Assembly (NCBI RefSeq): GCF_900188205.1
Contig: NZ_FZOH01000008.1
Coordinates: 1-64,000 of the forward strand
Direction of reading: 5' to 3'
Length of the DNA stretch: 64,000 nt
Source: Geodermatophilus saharensis
Lineage (GTDB): Bacteria; Actinomycetota; Actinomycetes; Mycobacteriales; Geodermatophilaceae
Of the stretch, positions 1 through 8,426 are shown one piece after another. Under the pieces are notes generated by a model, which was not told the DNA's origin, did no database searches, and worked only from the letters and a program-made list of their open reading frames with translations. The stretch's first letter is position 1, and every line of letters starts with the position of its first letter. A program made the translations under genes and the position numbers.

Positions 1-258
1 CCCCACCAACAAGCTGATAGGCCGCGGGCCCATCCCCAGCCGGAAACCCTTTCCACCACCATCCATGCGGACAGCAGTGAACATCCGGTATTAGCCCCAA
101 TTTCTTGGAGTTATCCCAGAGCCGGGGGCAGGTTGCCCACGTGTTACTCACCCGTTCGCCACTAGGAACACCCCCGAAGAGGCGCCCTCGTTCGACTTGC
201 ATGTGTTAAGCACGCCGCCAGCGTTCGTCCTGAGCCAGGATCAAACTCTCCGTAGATG
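1..258 (-). rRNA. rrs: 16S ribosomal RNA, 5' part only
   Basis: The minus strand carries the start of a bacterial 16S rRNA. The universal 27F primer site (AGAGTTTGATCCTGGCTCAG) reads on the minus strand at about 230-249, followed by the conserved GACGAACGCTGGCGGCGTGC block. The gene runs off the left edge, so only about the first 260 nt are present. The exact 5' end is set by analogy with other 16S genes, a few bases upstream of the 27F site. Confidence 0.97.
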
Positions 259-440
259 AACTTGATACCAGGCCGAGAACCGCGAGCTGACACTCGCGGA
301 ATCAATCAACCAAAGGAATCCCACCGCGCCACAGGCGCGGACGGGGTATTACTTGGCACTGACTTTCGGCACGCTGTTGAGTTCTCAAGGAGCGGACGCG
401 CTCGTACTCCGGCCTTTCGGGCCTTCGTTCGAGGCGGTGT
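259..440 (-). promoter_or_regulatory. rrn leader with boxA-like antitermination element
   Basis: This is the transcribed leader of the ribosomal RNA operon. At 371-391 the minus strand reads TCCTTGAGAACTCAACAGCG, the boxA-type/processing element typical of actinomycete rrn leaders, followed by GTGCCGAAAGTC. Such elements load Nus factors and are involved in precursor processing. The short reading frames crossing this stretch have no support as genes. Confidence 0.7.
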
Positions 441-444
441 CCCC

Positions 445-473
445 ACTGTACACCGTGCTCCGCAGCAGTCGAA
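445..473 (-). promoter_or_regulatory. Putative rrn promoter
   Basis: On the minus strand a -35-like TTCGAC (468-473) is followed after exactly 17 nt by TACAGT (445-450), a good housekeeping-sigma pair. It lies about 190 nt upstream of the 16S 5' end, and transcription would start near 438. The remaining upstream DNA (474-680) may hold further rrn promoters, but I see no other clear pair and no gene. Confidence 0.5.
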
Positions 474-680
474 CCTCAGGGGTTCTCCCGGCGGTTTCCC
501 AGGCGCTCGGCCCGGTCTGTTCTCGCTCGGTGCAGGGACAACCATACACACCCTCGGAGGGGTCGTGCACGGGGGTCCGCGGGTCCGTGTCGAGCCCGGG
601 GATCGGCGCCGGACACGGGGTGCAACGGCCACCACGGCCGGTCCATTCCCCACCCGCCCGGGCGCCGGCGTCGCCTGAGC

Positions 681-1310
681 TCAGGCGACGCCGGCGGGGC
701 GGAACTGCACGCTCACCCGGGGGCCGACGGGCCGCGTCGTCTTCGGGATGCAGTGCTCCCACGTGCGCTGGCACGAACCACCCATCACCACGAGGTCGCC
801 GTGCCCGAGGGAGAAGCGGAGGGACTCGCCACCGCCGACGGGGCGCAGGAGCAGCGGCCTCGGGGACCCGAAGGAGACGATCGCCACCATCGTGTCCTGC
901 GTGCGGCTGCGGCCCAGCCGGTCCCCGTGCCAGGCGACGCTGTCCCGCCCGTCGCGGTACAGGCACATGCCGGCGGTGACGAAGGGCTCACCGAGCTCGG
1001 GCCCGTAGTGCGCGTCGAGCGCGGCGTGGGCCTCGGTGAGCAGCGGGTGCGGCAGCGCCTCGCCGCGCCCGTACCAGCGCAGCAACCGCGGGACGGCGAC
1101 CTCGCGGTCGTACATCTGCCGCCGGTCGGCGCGCCAGCCGATGTCGCCGAGCAGGACCTCCAGGACGGCGTCCGACCCCCTCACCCAGCCCGGCAGGTGG
1201 TCGACCCACGCCCCGCCGTCGAGCACGTGCCGGCGGACCCGGCCCCGCAGAGGCGTGAGCGCGGCCTCCTCGGCGACGTCGAACATCGACGGCTGGTGCG
1301 CGAGCTCCAT
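681..1310 (-). CDS. AlkB-like alpha-ketoglutarate-dependent dioxygenase
   Basis: The 209-residue protein belongs to the AlkB family of Fe(II)/2-oxoglutarate dioxygenases, which oxidatively remove alkyl groups from damaged nucleic-acid bases. The Fe ligands are visible as H128-G-D130 (AWHGDR) and a distal His186 (WEHC), and the 2-oxoglutarate-binding arginines as R198 and R204 in the C-terminal segment. The length is normal for the compact bacterial form. It lies 40 nt downstream of recQ on the same strand and is probably cotranscribed, forming a small DNA-repair unit. The exact substrate (DNA, RNA or protein) cannot be told from sequence. Confidence 0.88.
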   Translation of the reverse strand: MELAHQPSMFDVAEEAALTPLRGRVRRHVLDGGAWVDHLPGWVRGSDAVLEVLLGDIGWRADRRQMYDREVAVPRLLRWYGRGEALPHPLLTEAHAALDAHYGPELGEPFVTAGMCLYRDGRDSVAWHGDRLGRSRTQDTMVAIVSFGSPRPLLLRPVGGGESLRFSLGHGDLVVMGGSCQRTWEHCIPKTTRPVGPRVSVQFRPAGVA

Positions 1311-1350
1311 GCCCGGCAGGCTAGCGCCGATCGAACGCGTGTACGAGTCG

Positions 1351-3576
1351 TCAGGCGGTGAGGGCCAGGGCGAACGGCAGCACCCGCGACGCCCCGGCCA
1401 GCCGCAGCTCCCGGCCCGCCACGGTCATCGTCCAGCGGGAGTCGGCGAGGTCGTCGACGAGGAGCACGGGAACGGGCCCGAGCTCCGCGAGCCGCGACCG
1501 CAGCTCCGGGCCGACGACGATCCGCTGCCACACCCCGGCCAGCCGGAAGGCGCTGTTGCCCCCGGGACCGCCGGTGGGCCCACCGCTCGCGAGCGACAGC
1601 TCACCCAGGTAGGGCAGCCGCCCGAGCCGCGCCAGGCCCTGCGCCACCCCGGTGACCAGCTGCGGACGCCGCCGTGAGGGGACGGCCACCACCGCGGCCG
1701 GCCGCTCTGCCCAGTCCCAGGCGCCGAGCACGCGGGCGCAGGCACGCAGCAGGTCGTCGTCCGGGGGGACGTCGGACACCGACCGCTGCACGGGGACGTC
1801 GAAGGCGGCGTCGGGGTCCTCCTCGATGCCGGGCGCCTCGACGTCGAGGGTCACGGTGCCGCCCACGCCGTCGTCACCGAGCAGGGTGCGCAGCCGCTGG
1901 CCCCAGCCGAGGTCGGTGAGCCGGGCGACGGCCCGGCCCGGGTCCACCTGCTCGGCCGGCGCGATCTTCCCCTTGACCGTCACGCCGAGCCGGTCGGCAC
2001 CGGTGGGCCACTGGGCCCTCGGGGCGAGCTCGACGCCGGGACGGTCGAGTGCCGCCGAGGCGGCCTGCGCCGCACCCTCGGGGACGTCGGTGGGGTACCA
2101 GGGGCCGGCGCAGACGTCGCAGCGGCCGCACGGGGCGGCGGTCGGGTCGTCGAGCGCCTCCTGGAGGAAGGCCATCCGGCACCGTGCCTCGTCGACCGGC
2201 CTCGCGTAGGCGATCATCGCGCGCTGCTCGGCCTCCCGGGTGCGGGCGACGCGGGCGTAGCGGTCGGCGTCGTAGACCCACGGCCGGCCGGTGGACCGCC
2301 AGCCGCCCTGCACCCGCTCGACCGCGCCGTCGACGGCGAGCACCTTGAGCAGCAGCTCCAGGCGGGAGCGGCGGACGTCGGCCACGGTCTCCAGCCGCGC
2401 CACCGACCACGGCTTCCCGTCGGCCATCGCGGACAGGACGGCGGTGGCGTGGTCCTCCCTCGGCATCGACGATGTGGCGAACCACTGCCAGATGGCGAGG
2501 TCCTCCGGGCCGGGCAGGAGCAGCACGTCGGCGTGGTCGACGGCGCGGCCGGCGCGGCCCACCTGCTGGTAGTAGCTGACCGGCGAGGACGGCGCCCCGA
2601 GGTGGACGACGAACCCGAGGTCGGGCTTGTCGAAGCCCATGCCCAGGGCCGAGGTGGCGATCAGCGCCTTGACCCGGTTCTCCCGCAGCGCCTCCTCGGC
2701 CTCCTTGCGGTCGGCGTCGTCGAGGCGGCCGGTGTAGGCGCGCACGTGGTGCCCGGCGTCGCGCAGCAGCGTCGCGGTCTCCTCCGCGGCGGCGACGGTG
2801 AGGGTGTAGACGATGCCGCTGCCCGGCAGGTCCCCCAGGTGGGCAGCGAGCCAGGCCAGCCGGGCGCGGTCGGTGGGCAGCCGGAGCACGCCCAGGCGCA
2901 GCGAGTCGCGCGCCAGCGGGCCGCGCACCGTGGTCACCCCCACGCCGCCGGCGCCGAGCTGCTCGGCGACGTCGGCCACCACGCGCTCGTTGGCCGTGGC
3001 CGTGGTGGCCAGGACCGGCGTGCCGGCCGGCAGCGTGCCGAGCAGGTCGCGGATGCGGCGGTAGTCGGGGCGGAAGTCGTGTCCCCAGTCGGAGACGCAG
3101 TGCGCCTCGTCGACGACGAGCAGGCCGCAGCGGGCGACCAGGCCGGGCAGCTGCTCCTCGCGGAAGCGCGGGTTGGTCAGCCGCTCCGGGGAGACGAGCA
3201 GGACGTCGACGTCGTCGGCGGCCAGCGCGGCGGCGACGTCGTCCCACTCGGTGGCGTTGGCGCTGGAGATCTCGACGGCGCGGATGCCGGCGCGGGCGGC
3301 GGCGGCGACCTGGTCGCGCATCAGGGCCAGCAGCGGGCTGACCAGCAGGGTGGGACCGGCGCCGCGGCGGCGCAGCAGCGCGGTGGAGACGAAGTACACC
3401 GCCGACTTGCCCCAGCCGGTGCGCTGCACGACCAGCGCCCGCTCGGAGCGCTCGACCAGCGCGGCGACGGCGGCGTCCTGCCCCTCGCGGAAGACCGCGT
3501 CCGGCCGGCCGGTGAGCTCCCGGAGGACCCCCAGGGCCTCGGTGGCGAGGTCGGCGGACGGCGCGGCGGTGGTCAT
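1351..3576 (-). CDS. recQ: RecQ-family ATP-dependent DNA helicase with C-terminal PRTase-like domain
   Basis: A 741-residue SF2 helicase. Motif I is TGWGKS (53-58), motif II is DEAHC (156-160), and a RecQ-type helicase C domain contains ALGMGFDKP and QQVGRAGR. A cysteine cluster (CRMAF, then CGRCDVC) is the zinc-binding RecQ-Ct element. The last ~150 residues resemble a phosphoribosyltransferase, with a PRPP-loop-like LLVDDLADSRWT near the C terminus. The frame is open further upstream to 4863, but ATG 3576 begins a normal RecQ N terminus, and the upstream frame is antisense to the PHP gene. Role: 3'-5' unwinding in recombination and repair. Confidence 0.93.
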   Translation of the reverse strand: MTTAAPSADLATEALGVLRELTGRPDAVFREGQDAAVAALVERSERALVVQRTGWGKSAVYFVSTALLRRRGAGPTLLVSPLLALMRDQVAAAARAGIRAVEISSANATEWDDVAAALAADDVDVLLVSPERLTNPRFREEQLPGLVARCGLLVVDEAHCVSDWGHDFRPDYRRIRDLLGTLPAGTPVLATTATANERVVADVAEQLGAGGVGVTTVRGPLARDSLRLGVLRLPTDRARLAWLAAHLGDLPGSGIVYTLTVAAAEETATLLRDAGHHVRAYTGRLDDADRKEAEEALRENRVKALIATSALGMGFDKPDLGFVVHLGAPSSPVSYYQQVGRAGRAVDHADVLLLPGPEDLAIWQWFATSSMPREDHATAVLSAMADGKPWSVARLETVADVRRSRLELLLKVLAVDGAVERVQGGWRSTGRPWVYDADRYARVARTREAEQRAMIAYARPVDEARCRMAFLQEALDDPTAAPCGRCDVCAGPWYPTDVPEGAAQAASAALDRPGVELAPRAQWPTGADRLGVTVKGKIAPAEQVDPGRAVARLTDLGWGQRLRTLLGDDGVGGTVTLDVEAPGIEEDPDAAFDVPVQRSVSDVPPDDDLLRACARVLGAWDWAERPAAVVAVPSRRRPQLVTGVAQGLARLGRLPYLGELSLASGGPTGGPGGNSAFRLAGVWQRIVVGPELRSRLAELGPVPVLLVDDLADSRWTMTVAGRELRLAGASRVLPFALALTA

Positions 3577-3654
3577 GGCTCCCGACAGTAGGTGCGTCCC
3601 CCGACAGCAGGACCGTCCGTGCGGGACCTGGGGACGGCGGGCAGGATGGTGACG

Positions 3655-4473
3655 ATGCGACCACCGGACAACCACGTGCACACCGGGTGGTCGTGGGACA
3701 CCCCGAGCTCGGTGACCATGGCCCGCGCCTGCGAGCGGGCCGTCGCGCAGGGGCTGCCGGCGATCGCCTTCACCGAGCACCTCGACTTCACCGTGTGGGG
3801 CCCCGACGACCGGGCCACCACGCTGGGCCTGGTCGACCGGCACGCCTCCCGGCACGAGCCGATCGACACCGAGGGCTACTGGGCCGAGCTGGCCGAGGTC
3901 CGCGAGCGGTTCCCCGAGCTGCGCGTCTGGTCCGGCGTCGAGGCCGGCGAGCCGCACCTGTTCGCGTCGAGCGTCGCCGCGCACCTCGCCGACGCGCCGG
4001 TCGACCGGGTCCTCGGCTCGCTGCACTCCCTGCACGACGGCGACCGGCTCTACGGCGTCGGGCAGCTGCTCTACTCCGACGCCGACGGCACGATGCGCCG
4101 CTACCTCGCCGAGGTCGTCGACATGGTCGAGAGCAGCGACGTCTTCCAGGTGCTCGCCCACGTCGACTTCCCCCGGCGCTACTGGCCCGGCGGCTCCCAC
4201 CGGTACGTGGAGAAGGACTACGAGGAGGAGTACCGGGCGGTGTTCCGCGCCCTGGCCGGCACCGGCCGCGCGCTGGAGGTCAACACCAGCAGCCCGCTGG
4301 CCTCGGCCGACCAGGTGCGCTGGTTCCGCGAGGAGGGCGGCGAGGCGGTCAGCTTCGGCAGCGACGCGCACCAGCCGTACGCGGTCGGTCAGCGCTTCGA
4401 CCTCGCGGTCGACGTCGTGGAGGCGGCCGGCTTCCGCCCCGGGCGCGACCGGTTCGACTTCTGGCGCCGCTGA
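3655..4473 (+). CDS. PHP-domain phosphoesterase, histidinol-phosphatase-like
   Basis: About 272 residues of the PHP metallophosphoesterase family. The first motif, DNHVHTGWSWD, is at the very N terminus, followed by AFTEHLDF, the glutamate-containing GVEAGEPH, SLHSLH, LAHVDF and the C-terminal GSDAHQP. These give the metal-binding His/Asp/Glu set of the HisJ-type fold. Histidinol phosphatase is the usual assignment, but no his genes are near, so a different phosphate ester is possible. ATG 3655 was chosen because the metal motif follows at once; ATG 3646 in frame is an alternative. The 3' end lies inside an 18-bp tandem repeat. Confidence 0.85.
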   Translation: MRPPDNHVHTGWSWDTPSSVTMARACERAVAQGLPAIAFTEHLDFTVWGPDDRATTLGLVDRHASRHEPIDTEGYWAELAEVRERFPELRVWSGVEAGEPHLFASSVAAHLADAPVDRVLGSLHSLHDGDRLYGVGQLLYSDADGTMRRYLAEVVDMVESSDVFQVLAHVDFPRRYWPGGSHRYVEKDYEEEYRAVFRALAGTGRALEVNTSSPLASADQVRWFREEGGEAVSFGSDAHQPYAVGQRFDLAVDVVEAAGFRPGRDRFDFWRR

Positions 4474-4513
4474 GACTCCTGGCGCCGCTGAGACTCCTGG
4501 CGCCGCTGAGCTC
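4461..4513. repeat. 18-bp tandem repeat, three units, repeating a stop codon
   Basis: CTGGCGCCGCTGAGACTC is present at 4461-4478 and 4479-4496, with a nearly complete third copy from 4497. The unit length is a multiple of three and contains the PHP gene's own TGA, so three in-frame stops are lined up. The third unit reaches the stop codon of the convergent SRPBCC gene. Confidence 0.9.
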
Positions 4514-4952
4514 AGCCGGCCACCCGGTCGAGTGCGGCGCGCCACGTCCGGGGGAAGGCGACCGGCCCGAGCAGGCGCTGGAGCAGGAGCACCACCCGAC
4601 CGCGCAGACCGCGGCCGCCGGAGTGGTGCACCGTCACGTCGAGGTGGCTGCCGCCGTCGGCGCGCGGCGTGATCCGGACGTCCCCGGTGCCGCGGTCGCA
4701 GTGGTCGCTGTCGAGCAACGTCCAGGTGACCCGGTCCGGGGTCGGCCACTCGTAGCGCAGCAGCACCCAGAAGGGCACGCCCGCGCTGCCCTCGCGGATC
4801 ACGGCCCAGCCCTCGCCCTGCTCCCGGACCTCGTACTTCGCCGGGTCCAGGGTCTGCGACCACACCTCCAGCCGCCGGTCGCTGACGTCGGTGAACGCCT
4901 CGAGGACCTGCTGCGGGGTGGCGCGGGTGTCCAACCCGAAGTGGATGCGCAC
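4512..4952 (-). CDS. SRPBCC-fold protein (DUF2505/polyketide-cyclase-like)
   Basis: A 146-residue single-domain protein of the START/SRPBCC helix-grip fold, known for binding hydrophobic ligands in a deep cavity. Sequence signs are the N-terminal FGLDTRATPQQVLEAFTD segment, a run of alternating beta strands (VPFWVLLRYEWPTPDRVTWTLL) and a C-terminal amphipathic helix (RTWRAALDRVAG). GTG 4952 follows a GGAG ribosome-binding site and gives a normal N terminus. The ligand is unknown. It is convergent with the PHP gene and divergent from the carbamate kinase gene. Confidence 0.75.
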   Translation of the reverse strand: MRIHFGLDTRATPQQVLEAFTDVSDRRLEVWSQTLDPAKYEVREQGEGWAVIREGSAGVPFWVLLRYEWPTPDRVTWTLLDSDHCDRGTGDVRITPRADGGSHLDVTVHHSGGRGLRGRVVLLLQRLLGPVAFPRTWRAALDRVAG

Positions 4953-5037
4953 GGCCGTCTCCTCCCGGTCACCCCCGCTCCCCGGATCGTCCCGCGGTCG
5001 ACCACCCCACGGTGCGCAGGACGTCCCCGTCGGGTAC

Positions 5038-5066
5038 TTCACCGCTAAGAGAAACGCCGCTAGGGT
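5038..5066 (+). promoter_or_regulatory. Putative promoter of the carbamate kinase gene
   Basis: TTCACC (5038-5043) and TAGGGT (5061-5066) are separated by 17 nt. The GTG start at 5074 lies only 7 nt after the -10, and no Shine-Dalgarno sequence is present, so the transcript is predicted to be leaderless, which is common in actinobacteria. Confidence 0.5.
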
Positions 5067-5073
5067 CGCCGGG

Positions 5074-6027
5074 GTGACGTCCCGCCGCGTGGTGATCGCC
5101 CTGGGTGGCAACGCCATGACCGGAGCCGACGGCTCGGCCACCCCGCAGGCCCAGCGGGACGCGATCCGCGAGGCGGCCGGCCACGTCGCCGAGGTGGTCG
5201 CCGCCGGGGTCGAGGTGGTGCTCACCCACGGCAACGGCCCCCAGGTGGGCAACCTGCTGGTCAAGAACGAGCTCGCCGCGAAGGTCGTGCCCCCGGTGCC
5301 GCTGGACTGGAACGTCGCGCAGACGCAGGCCACCATCGCCTTCACCATCGCCGACGAGCTGGACGCGGCCCTGACCACCCGGGGGCTCCCCCAGCGCACC
5401 GCCGGGCTGGTCACGCGCACCCTGGTCGACACCGACGACCCGCACTTCCGCGAGCCGTCGAAGCCGGTGGGCCGCTTCGTGTCCCGCGAGGAGGCCGAAC
5501 GGTTCGTCGCTCTCGGTCAGGTCTGGGAGGACCGGGGCCCGCGCGGCTGGCGGCGGGTGGTCGCCTCGCCCGAGCCGAGGTCGGTCGTCGACTCCCCCGC
5601 CGTCCACGCCCTCGCGGCGGCCGGCTTCGTCGTCGTCTGCGCCGGTGGCGGGGGCATCCCGGTGACCGACGACGGCGGGGACGGCGCCCCGCTGCGCGGC
5701 GTCGAGGCCGTCATCGACAAGGACCTCACCGCCGCCGTCCTGGCGCGCGACCTGGGGGCCGACACCCTGGTGATCGCCACCGACGTCGCGAACGTGATGG
5801 TGGACTTCGGCAAGCCGTCCCAGCGGCCACTCGGCCGGGTCACGGTGGCCGAGCTCCGCGCGCACGCCGCGGACGGCCAGTTCGCCCGGGGCTCCATGGG
5901 CCCCAAGGTCGAGGCCGTCCTCCGCTTCGTCGAGGCCGGCGGCGAGCGCGCCGTCGTCACCTCGCTCGAGAACATCGCCGGCGCCGTCACCGGGGACGCC
6001 GTCGGCACCGTGCTCACCACCGCATAG
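5074..6027 (+). CDS. arcC: Carbamate kinase
   Basis: A 317-residue amino-acid-kinase-fold enzyme that converts carbamoyl phosphate and ADP to ATP plus carbamate (NH3 and CO2). Diagnostic segments are IALGGNAM at the N terminus, THGNGPQVGNLL, VCAGGGGIPV, the ADP-site VIDKDLTAAVLA and the C-terminal GSMGPKVEA. GTG 5074 starts a normal N terminus; longer in-frame starts would be antisense to the SRPBCC gene. There is no arginine deiminase in the window. The neighbours (ring-opening amidohydrolase, FdrA/DUF1116) point instead to carbamoyl phosphate formed from a ureido acid, as in the E. coli all/fdrA system. Confidence 0.93.
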   Translation: MTSRRVVIALGGNAMTGADGSATPQAQRDAIREAAGHVAEVVAAGVEVVLTHGNGPQVGNLLVKNELAAKVVPPVPLDWNVAQTQATIAFTIADELDAALTTRGLPQRTAGLVTRTLVDTDDPHFREPSKPVGRFVSREEAERFVALGQVWEDRGPRGWRRVVASPEPRSVVDSPAVHALAAAGFVVVCAGGGGIPVTDDGGDGAPLRGVEAVIDKDLTAAVLARDLGADTLVIATDVANVMVDFGKPSQRPLGRVTVAELRAHAADGQFARGSMGPKVEAVLRFVEAGGERAVVTSLENIAGAVTGDAVGTVLTTA

Positions 6028-6045
6028 CGACAGGACCTCCTCCTC

Positions 6046-6071
6046 CCCGCCCCTCGCGAGCCCGGGGCGGG
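6046..6071 (+). promoter_or_regulatory. Hairpin between carbamate kinase and amidohydrolase genes
   Basis: CCCGCCCC (6046-6053) pairs with GGGGCGGG (6064-6071) around a 10-nt loop. It sits in the 78-nt gap and has no U tract. It could limit read-through or stabilise the mRNA 3' end. Confidence 0.3.
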
Positions 6072-6105
6072 ACCCGGGAGGGGGCCACAGAGAGAGGAAG
6101 CTGCC

Positions 6106-7209
6106 GTGCCCGCACCGATCGAGGTCCGCAAGGTCCCCCTGCACAGCGTCAGCGACGCCAGCGAGCTGGCGAAGCTCATCGACGACGGCGTCATGGAGGC
6201 CGACCGGGTCGTCGCCGTCATCGGCAAGACCGAGGGCAACGGCGGCGTCAACGACTACACGCGGATCATCGCCGACCGCGCCTTCCGCGAGGTGCTGCTG
6301 GAGAAGGGCACTCGCAGCAAGGAGGAGGTCGCCCAGATCCCGATCGTGTGGTCCGGCGGCACCGACGGCGTCATCAGCCCGCACGCGACCGTCTTCGCCA
6401 CCCTGCCCGAGGACGCCGTCGAGAAGACCGACGAGCCGCGGCTGACCGTGGGCTACGCCATGAGCGACCGGATCCTGCCCGAGGACATCGGCCGGGTCGC
6501 CATGATCGAGAAGGTCGCCGAGGGCGTGCGCAAGGCCATGGCGGCGGCCGGCATCGACGACGCCGCCGACGTCCACTACGTCCAGACGAAGACGCCGCTG
6601 CTGACCATCGACACCATCCGCGACGCCAAGAGCCGCGGGAAGACCGTGTGGACCGAGCACACCCACGAGTCGATGGACCTGTCCAACGCCACGACGGCGC
6701 TGGGCATCGCCGTCGCCCTCGGTGAGATCGAGATGCCGGGCGACGAGGACGTCATGCACGACCTGTCGCTGTTCTCCTCGGTGGCCTCGTGCTCGTCGGG
6801 CGTCGAGCTCGACCGCGCGCAGATCGTCGTCGTCGGCAACGCCCGTGGCCACGGCGGGGCCTACCGGATCGGCCACTCGGTCATGCAGGACGCGCTCGAC
6901 CAGGACGGCATCTGGGCGGCCATCCGCTCGGCCGGCCTGGAGCTGCCGGAGCGGCCGCACCACACCGACCTCGGCGACCGGCTGGTCAACGTCTTCCTCA
7001 AGTGCGAGGCCGACCCGAGCGGCATGGTCCGCGACCGCCGCAACGCGATGCTCGACGACTCCGACGTGCACTGGCACCGGCAGATCAAGGCCACCGTCGG
7101 CGGCGTCACCGCGGCGGTGACCGGCGACCCGGCGGTGTTCGTGTCGGTGGCCGCGGTGCACCAGGGCCCCTCCGGAGGCGGCCCGGTCGCGGCGATCGTC
7201 CGGGCCTGA
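6106..7209 (+). CDS. Ring-opening amidohydrolase (barbiturase / cyanuric acid hydrolase family)
   Basis: A 367-residue member of the AtzD/TrzD/barbiturase family, which hydrolyses an amide bond of a cyclic ureide. The fold is three homologous domains, each giving a Ser-Lys pair. Here K41 (IGKTEGNGG) goes with S83 (VWSGGTDGV), K162 (QTKTP) with S230/S231 (ASCSSGVE), and K299 ([10 protein letters not shown]) with a serine near 347 before the [11 protein letters not shown] tail. GTG 6106 follows the purine-rich AGAGAGGAAG. The family contains both cyanuric acid hydrolases and barbiturases. A uracil-type permease and a Mo hydroxylase nearby make barbiturase the better guess, but the substrate is inference. 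Confidence 0.9.
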   Translation: MPAPIEVRKVPLHSVSDASELAKLIDDGVMEADRVVAVIGKTEGNGGVNDYTRIIADRAFREVLLEKGTRSKEEVAQIPIVWSGGTDGVISPHATVFATLPEDAVEKTDEPRLTVGYAMSDRILPEDIGRVAMIEKVAEGVRKAMAAAGIDDAADVHYVQTKTPLLTIDTIRDAKSRGKTVWTEHTHESMDLSNATTALGIAVALGEIEMPGDEDVMHDLSLFSSVASCSSGVELDRAQIVVVGNARGHGGAYRIGHSVMQDALDQDGIWAAIRSAGLELPERPHHTDLGDRLVNVFLKCEADPSGMVRDRRNAMLDDSDVHWHRQIKATVGGVTAAVTGDPAVFVSVAAVHQGPSGGGPVAAIVRA

Positions 7210-7352
7210 CCCCGGGCGCCGCGCCGGCCTCGCGGTCGGCGCGGCGCCCGCAGCCGTCCCGTGACGCGCACCGGTCCGCGGTGCACCGGGGCTCCTCTAC
7301 GTTGGACGGCCGGGCGCGGCGGTCGGGGGGCCCGCGGGACGAGGGGGCGGGT

Positions 7353-8426
7353 GTGGGCAGACGCGTCCGGTCGCACCTGCCGCCCGCGGGGGTGCTGGCC
7401 TCGCTGGCCGTCCTCGACCTGGTCGCCGGGCGCGGGGAGGTGCTCATCGGCCTCGTCGCGGTGGCACCGCTCGTGGCCGCCGCCCTCACCGGGCGTCGAG
7501 CCACCGTCGTCTACGGCGTCCTGACCCTGCTCACCGCGGCCCTGCTGGGGTTCTACGACGAGCAGTACACGGGGCCGGCCCTCCCGGTGCAGGTCATCCG
7601 GCTGGTGGCGATCGCCGTCGTGGCCGTCGTGGCCCTCGGGATCTGCCAGGTGCGGCTGCGGCGCGAGGCGGAGCTGGCCCGGGTCAGCGCCGAGGCGGCG
7701 TCGGCACGGGCGTCGCTGGAGCTCGCGGAGAACCTGCAGCGTCACCTGCTCGGGCCCCCGCCGGTGGTCCCGTTCCTGGAGTCCGCGGTGCGCTACCTGC
7801 CGGCCGTGCGCGAGACCCGGGTCGGCGGGGACTGGTACGACGCCTTCCCCGCGGCCGACGGCGGCACGGTGCTGGTCATCGGGGACGTCGCCGGCCACGA
7901 CCCCCAGGCGGCGGCCGCCATGGCCGAGGTCCGCGGGATGCTGCGGGCGGTGGCCGTGGACGCCTCGTCCCCGGCCGGGGTCCTCGAGGCGCTGGACCGC
8001 GTGATGGCGCACCCGGCGGTGCCCGCACTGGCCACCGTCGTCGTCGCCGTGGTCACCCCCACCGGCGAGGGCGTCGGGCTGCGGTGGTCGAACGCCGGAC
8101 ACCCGCCGCCGGTGCTCGTCGGCGCGGACGGGGCGGTGCGGCTGCTCGCCCGCGCCCCCGAGCCGCTGCTCGGCGTGGCGCCGGACACCGCCCGGACCGA
8201 CGCCGAGCTGGTCCTGCGGCCGGGCGACACGCTGCTGCTCTACACCGACGGACTCGTCGAACGGCGGGACGGCACGCTGGACGAGGGCACCGCCTGGCTG
8301 GTCGGGGAGCTCGCCTCGCGCGCGCACGACCCCCTCGGAGAGCTCTGCGACCGGCTGCTGGCCGCCGTGGCCCGCGTCGCCCGCCACGACGACGTCGCCC
8401 TGCTCGCCGTGCGCGTGCCCGCCTAG
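7353..8426 (+). CDS. PP2C-type (SpoIIE/RsbU-like) serine phosphatase with N-terminal membrane segments
   Basis: About 357 residues. The N-terminal ~110 residues are three hydrophobic stretches (LASLAVLDLVAG, LIGLVAVAPLVAAAL, LVAIAVVAVVALGI). A short coiled linker (LELAENLQRHLLGPPP) leads to a PP2C_SIG catalytic domain with RVGGDWYDAF, IGDVAGHDPQAA, WSNAGHPPP and LYTDGLVERR metal and substrate motifs. Such enzymes dephosphorylate anti-anti-sigma factors in partner-switching stress pathways. GTG 7353 after GAGGGGGCGG was chosen; the longer frame overlaps the amidohydrolase gene. Its 3' end overlaps the convergent kptA stop by 4 nt. Confidence 0.87.
   Translation: MGRRVRSHLPPAGVLASLAVLDLVAGRGEVLIGLVAVAPLVAAALTGRRATVVYGVLTLLTAALLGFYDEQYTGPALPVQVIRLVAIAVVAVVALGICQVRLRREAELARVSAEAASARASLELAENLQRHLLGPPPVVPFLESAVRYLPAVRETRVGGDWYDAFPAADGGTVLVIGDVAGHDPQAAAAMAEVRGMLRAVAVDASSPAGVLEALDRVMAHPAVPALATVVVAVVTPTGEGVGLRWSNAGHPPPVLVGADGAVRLLARAPEPLLGVAPDTARTDAELVLRPGDTLLLYTDGLVERRDGTLDEGTAWLVGELASRAHDPLGELCDRLLAAVARVARHDDVALLAVRVPA

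Noticed and set aside
256..979. Several open frames upstream of the 16S gene
   Set aside because: They cross the rRNA leader or lie antisense to the AlkB-like gene, and have Arg/Pro/Gly-rich shadow composition.
3577..4863. N-terminal extension of recQ by 429 codons
   Set aside because: It is antisense to the PHP gene and to most of the SRPBCC gene, has the low-complexity composition of a GC shadow, and the helicase starts normally at 3576.
7209..7352. Upstream start for the PP2C phosphatase within the amidohydrolase gene
   Set aside because: The extra sequence is shadow-like Arg/Gly/Pro, and GTG 7353 has a proper ribosome-binding site.
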